Assembly: GCA_963739235.1 (NCBI GenBank)
Contig: CAVTZY010000068.1
Span: 1-64,000, forward strand
Source: JAFNAG01 sp963739235
Lineage (GTDB): Bacteria > Acidobacteriota > UBA6911
Reading direction: 5' to 3'
DNA length: 64,000 nt
The number at the start of each line of letters is the position of its first letter. Positions within the stretch are counted from its first letter, which is position 1. Below are positions 59,752 through 64,000 of this stretch, in pieces. The notes below the pieces were generated by a model. It was not told the origin of the DNA. It did no database searches and was given only the letters and a program-made list of their open reading frames with translations. The position numbers were made by a program, and so were the translations under genes.

Positions 59752-61896
59752 TCAGAAATTGCGATAGTCGAGCAGGGAGATCTCTTCTTTAATGCGGACT
59801 CTTATGATGCGATCGCCCGCGATCATGTGCTCGGCGGCCATCATGCCGCTGACGACTCGCCCAAAACAAGTATAGCCGCCATCGAGATGAGGCTGCGGGG
59901 ACAGGGTGATAAAGAACTGGCTGCCGCCCGTATCTTTGCCTGACAAGGCCATACCGACGGAACCACGCTCAAAGGGGTGCATGTTGATCTCGCAGCGGAT
60001 CGAATACCCCGGGCCGCCCTCTTGGTCATCGCGCGGGTCGCCGCCCTGGATAACGAAATAGGGAACGACACGCATGAAGGTATGGCCGTCGAAGAATCCG
60101 CGCTCAGCGAGCTTAGCAAGCTTGACGAAGTTAGCGACCGTCAGCGGCGCATCTTGCCGATAAAGTTCGATCTCGATCGTTCCGCGAGTCGTTTCCAGGA
60201 TGGCAGTCGTGCGGTCCTGGCGTGCCCCGGCCAGCAGTTGGCATGTGAGTCGAGAGGCGCCGGCATCGCAGGGGCCGGGGTCATCCGGAACATCCTGAAT
60301 GCCGGTCTGTCTTAGCAGGCGCCCGGCAGTAATGCGGGCGTTGCGTTCAGAATCCCGCAGCGCCGAACGCAAAAACGTCTGAATCTCCCCCATGGCGATC
60401 CAGGGCCCGAGACGAGTCAGAATGGCGACTTTGGTTTCCTGATCCATCCTAAAAGCAGGTTCTCTGTAAGCCTGAACAATCGGCTTCCAGGGTGTCGGAT
60501 TGCCGGCTGCAGGCTGATACGCTGCGAGCGCGGCGCGCAATATCACGCCGTCTCGGGAGGCGAGGTAGATCGGGAGAATCTCCTGCAAATCCGGGGCCTG
60601 CGCGCGCGCCAATGCCTGCAGAACTGTTGGAATTGCTGAGCGGATCGATGGCGCAGCCTGATCTTCGGCCGCCCTCGCGAGCATGCTCTTCAGTTCGCTC
60701 CGGGCCCGCGGGCCGCCCAGTTCTCCGAGTGCTGTTGCCCAGGCGCGCACTCCGGCGGGAGTGGCGAATTGTGCGCCGGCAACCAGGTTGAAGAATCGGT
60801 CCGGGTCCTGGCGTAGCAATTTGGCCAGTGCAATCAAAGCGTTGTCCCCGACCGGCCCGTTCATGGGCACGAAGTGTTGCAGCGTTGCCGTGTTCTTCTC
60901 GGATCCGATATTTCCCAGTGCGGCCACCGCCTGCACTGTGAAATTCAATTGATCAATCTGGTCCGGGCTCGACTCCCCGACGGGTGCCGCCAGCAGCGCC
61001 TCTTCAACGGCCGCTGCAGACCCGGGATTCTTCAAGGCAACCAACGCTTGCAGCGCGCTGACGCGCACCGCCAACGGCGTCTTCCATCCCTCGCGCTCAG
61101 GTGGCAACAACGGTGTAAGCACGGCTGCCAGACTGGGATCTGCACAGATGCCCAGAGCGCGGGCGGCATGAGCGCGCACGTCAGGATCATGGCTCTGGAG
61201 CAGGCGTTCGAAAACAGGCCGGGAATCCTCGGCTCGCATGCGATAAAGAGCGTTGGCCGCGCGCCATTGGATTTCAGGATCGTCCAGGCCTGCAAGGCGT
61301 TCGAGCGCGGGACGCGCCGCGAGGCTCTTCAGACGCATCAGGGCAGTGACCGCCAGGCTCAAATAGGTGCGCCGCGCCGGTGATCCGTCGTAGGAATGGC
61401 GGTCGAGGCGCCGGGCAATTTCGGCGGCATCAGTTTCCTGTCCGATCTTGCCGAGGGCTTCGATCGCGCGCATGGACACGCTGAGCGCAGGATCATCCAG
61501 CGAATCCCTGAGTTCGCCGGCGGCTCTCATATCGGCGATGCGTCCCTCATTCCGAAGCAGATCGCGGTCCTCAGATTCTCCGATGGCAAATGCCGAAGCT
61601 GCCCGTACTGCCGCGTAGGGTGTATGGAGCGCCTCGTAGAGCCAGGGCAACGCTTTGGGATTCCCGATCCGGCCCAATGCCAACGCACACCATTCCTGCA
61701 CCTGAGGTTGAGAAGAGTCACGCAAATGCCGCGGGAAAAAGGCGTCGTCGCCGAGGATGCGATGATCCTGGCGATAGAGGATTTCGGCAAAGAGACTGTT
61801 CCTTTCGATCTGTTCTCCCTGCAGCGGCCGGCTTCCACACGAGCAGAACGCGATACACAGCGTAATCGTCAATACAAGCGTAAGTAGCTTCTTCAT
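59752..61896 (-). CDS. Lipoprotein fusing HEAT repeats to a cyclophilin peptidyl-prolyl isomerase
   Basis: This 714-residue protein starts at ATG 61896 with a lipoprotein signal (LTLVLTITLCIAFCSCG; lipobox Cys at about 20-22). Residues to about 520 are HEAT/Arm-like helical repeats (VQEWCALALGRIGNPKALPW; DVRAHAARALGICADPSLAA). The C-terminal part is a cyclophilin (IEIELYRQDAPLTVANFVKL, FDGHTFMRVVPYFVIQGGDP, SQFFITLSPQPHLDGGYTCF), including the active-site Arg in FMRVV. It probably sits in the envelope and folds or docks client proteins held by the repeats. It is first read after the small membrane-protein gene in the same direction, and a palindrome follows its stop. Confidence 0.9.
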   Translation of the reverse strand: MKKLLTLVLTITLCIAFCSCGSRPLQGEQIERNSLFAEILYRQDHRILGDDAFFPRHLRDSSQPQVQEWCALALGRIGNPKALPWLYEALHTPYAAVRAASAFAIGESEDRDLLRNEGRIADMRAAGELRDSLDDPALSVSMRAIEALGKIGQETDAAEIARRLDRHSYDGSPARRTYLSLAVTALMRLKSLAARPALERLAGLDDPEIQWRAANALYRMRAEDSRPVFERLLQSHDPDVRAHAARALGICADPSLAAVLTPLLPPEREGWKTPLAVRVSALQALVALKNPGSAAAVEEALLAAPVGESSPDQIDQLNFTVQAVAALGNIGSEKNTATLQHFVPMNGPVGDNALIALAKLLRQDPDRFFNLVAGAQFATPAGVRAWATALGELGGPRARSELKSMLARAAEDQAAPSIRSAIPTVLQALARAQAPDLQEILPIYLASRDGVILRAALAAYQPAAGNPTPWKPIVQAYREPAFRMDQETKVAILTRLGPWIAMGEIQTFLRSALRDSERNARITAGRLLRQTGIQDVPDDPGPCDAGASRLTCQLLAGARQDRTTAILETTRGTIEIELYRQDAPLTVANFVKLAKLAERGFFDGHTFMRVVPYFVIQGGDPRDDQEGGPGYSIRCEINMHPFERGSVGMALSGKDTGGSQFFITLSPQPHLDGGYTCFGRVVSGMMAAEHMIAGDRIIRVRIKEEISLLDYRNF

Positions 61897-62054
61897 CGAA
61901 TGATCCATGGGATATAGACTGGAAGTCGGCACCGGCTGCTTCGGAGTGCGCAAGCACTACAGTTGCTGGTTAGGATGCCCCGTCCGGCGAGACTGACTCA
62001 ACCTCGGCGCCCCTCCGGCACGGCCAGTATTGAGATAGCCTCGGTGGGCGGGTC

Positions 62055-62579
62055 CTATTGATACTTCAGGCCAGTGATCTGGATTTCAACACGCTTAGGA
62101 TTCCACAGCTGTTCAATGGATTCAATCCACACCGAAAAGGTGCGCTTCTCCAGAGGTTCCATCGGACCCTGGTGCAACCCGACGCCCGGACGCAGCGGCG
62201 CAACTGTCTTCTCTTTAGACAGCTTGCCGTACACATCGTAGAGGGTGATATGCATTTCCACCACCTCGAGTTTGCGACTCCCCTCATTGGAAATGATTCC
62301 TTCGATGGCGGCAAACCGGTTGCCTGCAAAGTTGAGACCGATGCTGGCTTTGACGTTTTCGAAGCGGACCTTATCCTTGTACGCTTCGAAATCGGGCTCG
62401 CCGGGACGCACCATGCCGGGAAAGACTACCGGGCCGCTAACCTCTTTCGACACGGGATGGTTCTGCTGATACCGTACGAGAAAGAAGACGGCGATGAGTG
62501 CCACCGCAGCTACCGCGATCATGATATAGAGCGCCACGGGGCGCCGCTCAGATTTGAGTTCCGAGGTAAACTCTGTCAT
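62055..62579 (-). CDS. Membrane-anchored beta-domain protein of unknown function
   Basis: This 174-residue protein starts at ATG 62579; an ATG at 62612 is possible. A single N-terminal membrane segment (ALYIMIAVAAVALIAVFFLV) is followed by a soluble domain. Its pattern (AIEGIISNEGSRKLEVVEMHITLYDVYGK; EPLEKRTFSVWIESIEQLW) resembles FxLYD/DUF2393-like immunoglobulin-type beta domains. It lies between PmbA and the HEAT-cyclophilin lipoprotein on the same strand. The function is unknown. Confidence 0.75.
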   Translation of the reverse strand: MTEFTSELKSERRPVALYIMIAVAAVALIAVFFLVRYQQNHPVSKEVSGPVVFPGMVRPGEPDFEAYKDKVRFENVKASIGLNFAGNRFAAIEGIISNEGSRKLEVVEMHITLYDVYGKLSKEKTVAPLRPGVGLHQGPMEPLEKRTFSVWIESIEQLWNPKRVEIQITGLKYQ

Positions 62580-62634
62580 GGCTGACCATCCAGAACGCAT
62601 AGCCGGAGCCAATGTACGGCTCGAAGCTGCAATA

Positions 62635-63982
62635 TCAACTTCCGCTAACCACCATGTTGCTGATCAGCAGGGTCGGGGCGAAAATCTCACCCAGGGTCAA
62701 AAGATCATTGCCGACAGCTTCAACGCTTGTCAACATGTCTCTCAGGTTGCCGGCAATCGTTATTTCTTCCACAGGAAATGTCAGGCGGCCGCCTTCGATC
62801 CAAAGCCCCGCGGCCCCCTGGCTGAAGTTTCCCGAAACGATATTCACTCCGAATCCGATCAACTCCGTTACATAAAGCCCGTTTTTGACCGCTCCAATGA
62901 TCTCCTCGGGAGTTGCCTGGCCGGCATGCAGGTAGAAATTGGTCGGTCCGACGGCGGGCGCGCCGTGCAGCGGACGATTGGCATTGGCAGTCGTGCGCAG
63001 ACCCAGCTTGCTCGCCGCATACGAGTCGAGCAGGTAACTTTCCAGCATCCCGTTGCGAATTATTGTCGTAGTCTGCGACGGGACGCCCTCGGAGTCAAAA
63101 GGGCGCGAGCCGAGTCCATAGGGCAAGAGAGCGTCATCGGAAATGCTCACCAGCGGGGATGCAATGCGCGCACCCAGCTTGTCTGCGAGGAAGGATGCCT
63201 TGCGCACCAGAGTGGTCCCTGAGACCGCGTCGGCCACGTGCTTCAGCAGCGCAGCTGCCGTGCGCGGGTCAAATACGACGGGCACGGTGCAGGTCGACAC
63301 CCGGCGCGCACCCAGTCGGCGTAGAACACGTCGAGCCGCCTCGGCACCGATCTGTCCGGTCGGCTGCAGCCGGTTCAAGTCGGGGTGAGTGGCGAGCCAG
63401 TAATCCCGTTGTTTTTGCCCGGCCGATTCGGCGAGCGGACAAGCGTAAAGTGAACAGACGCTCTTCGCGTAGCTCGCGCAGACTCCATGCGAATTCGCGT
63501 AGCTTACCGAGATCGTCGAATCAGCGAATCCCGCCCCTTCGGAATTGTTGATGCGCGGATCATAGGCCAGAGATGATTCCTCACACGCGCGCGCCAGCGC
63601 AATCTTCTGATCGGCCGCCAACTCAGCTGGCGGCCGGGAAGAACAGCTCCAGTTCCGGCAGGGCATGCCGGTAACTATCCGCGGCAGGTATTCCTGCGGC
63701 AGGATCCTCGCCGGCGGCTTCAGCCATGTCCCAGGTGTCTCCGATCATCCGCTCGAGAGCAGGCTCAGAAAGGTCGGAAGAGGATGAAACGGCGCCGCGT
63801 GTTCCTTGGAAGATCCGCATGCCGAGCCTGCGTGAGCTGGTATGAACCAGCTTTTCCACCGCGCCCAAACGCACGACAGTAGAGAAGTCCCGGCCTTCGT
63901 TGACCAGCACCTCTGCCGCGCTGGCGCCGGCGCGCATCGCTTGGTCGACTACCCGGCGCGCCAGTTCCTGGAAATTTGGCAT
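62635..63982 (-). pseudogene. pmbA: PmbA/TldE metalloprotease-family protein, one frameshift
   Basis: ATG 63982 follows AGGAG at a good distance. The N-terminal part (ELARRVVDQAMRAGASAAEV; GRDFSTVVRLGAVEKLV) and the C-terminal part (KIALARACEESSLAYDPRI; STCTVPVVFDPRTAAALL; NGLYVTELIGFGVNIVSGNF; FPVEEITIAGNLRDML) match PmbA (TldE) closely. The frame changes by one base near 63640, between LELFFPA and ELAADQKIAL. PmbA works with TldD as a peptide-processing complex; here TldD is not in the window and may lie just beyond the right edge. Only the indel breaks it, so a sequencing error is as likely as a pseudogene. Joined length is about 448 residues, normal for the family. Confidence 0.88.
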
Positions 63983-64000
63983 CACTGAGATCTCCTCTTC

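Overview
The window looks like part of an Acidobacteriota-type chromosome from a metagenome or draft assembly. This is inferred from gene content: a large Oar-like TonB-dependent receptor with an N-terminal carboxypeptidase-regulatory-like domain, a CBM9/DUF5916 outer-membrane protein, CHAT-TPR proteins, an ECF-like sigma factor, many hybrid histidine kinases, and high-GC DNA. No rRNA, tRNA, CRISPR array or complete insertion sequence was recognised.

Layout. 1-800: hairpin repeats and a doubtful small gene. 796-4776 (-): a CHAT - STAND-like NTPase - TPR gene broken by many frameshifts. 5195-10860 (+): a YD-repeat/Rhs-type secreted protein, then coiled-coil and PASTA-like segments, also frameshifted. 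At 10859-10891 a run of 33 C joins this to an N-terminally truncated HD-GYP/GAF/GGDEF gene (to 12985). 13172-16215 (-): an orphan membrane module and a secreted subtilase with WGDAIL repeats. 17063-34367: a dense signalling island of about twelve two-component genes (NarL-type kinase and regulator, hybrid kinases, a sensor with a c-type haem motif, HDOD and HD-GYP regulators), many joined by ATGA overlaps. 34481-39612: an ECF-like sigma factor, a membrane protein fusing an anti-sigma-type zinc finger to TPRs and a CHAT protease, a small secreted protein and a 65-residue zinc-finger protein. 39986-41972: another hybrid kinase.

42205-46663 (-): TetR plus a membrane methyltransferase, then a chromate-type cluster (MFS, ChrB-C, DUF1259). 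46913-52210 (-): outer-membrane pair DUF5916 and TonB-dependent receptor. 52524-53618: DUF5666 secreted protein. 53856-55577: convergent DNA methyltransferase and PD-(D/E)XK nuclease, a likely type II restriction-modification pair. 55886-59707: two secreted proteins and an OmpR/HAMP-kinase two-component pair. 59752-63982 (-): HEAT-cyclophilin lipoprotein, a small membrane protein and PmbA.

The window reads as an accessory, signalling-rich region. Its most distinctive module is the sigma factor next to a membrane protein carrying both an anti-sigma zinc finger and a CHAT caspase-like domain, which suggests protease-coupled control of sigma activity (inference). Single-base frameshifts interrupt otherwise well-conserved genes: at least twenty in the first 13 kb and about seven in the remaining 51 kb. 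Sequence between shifts keeps catalytic motifs, so many may be sequencing or assembly errors rather than true pseudogenes; reads would decide.
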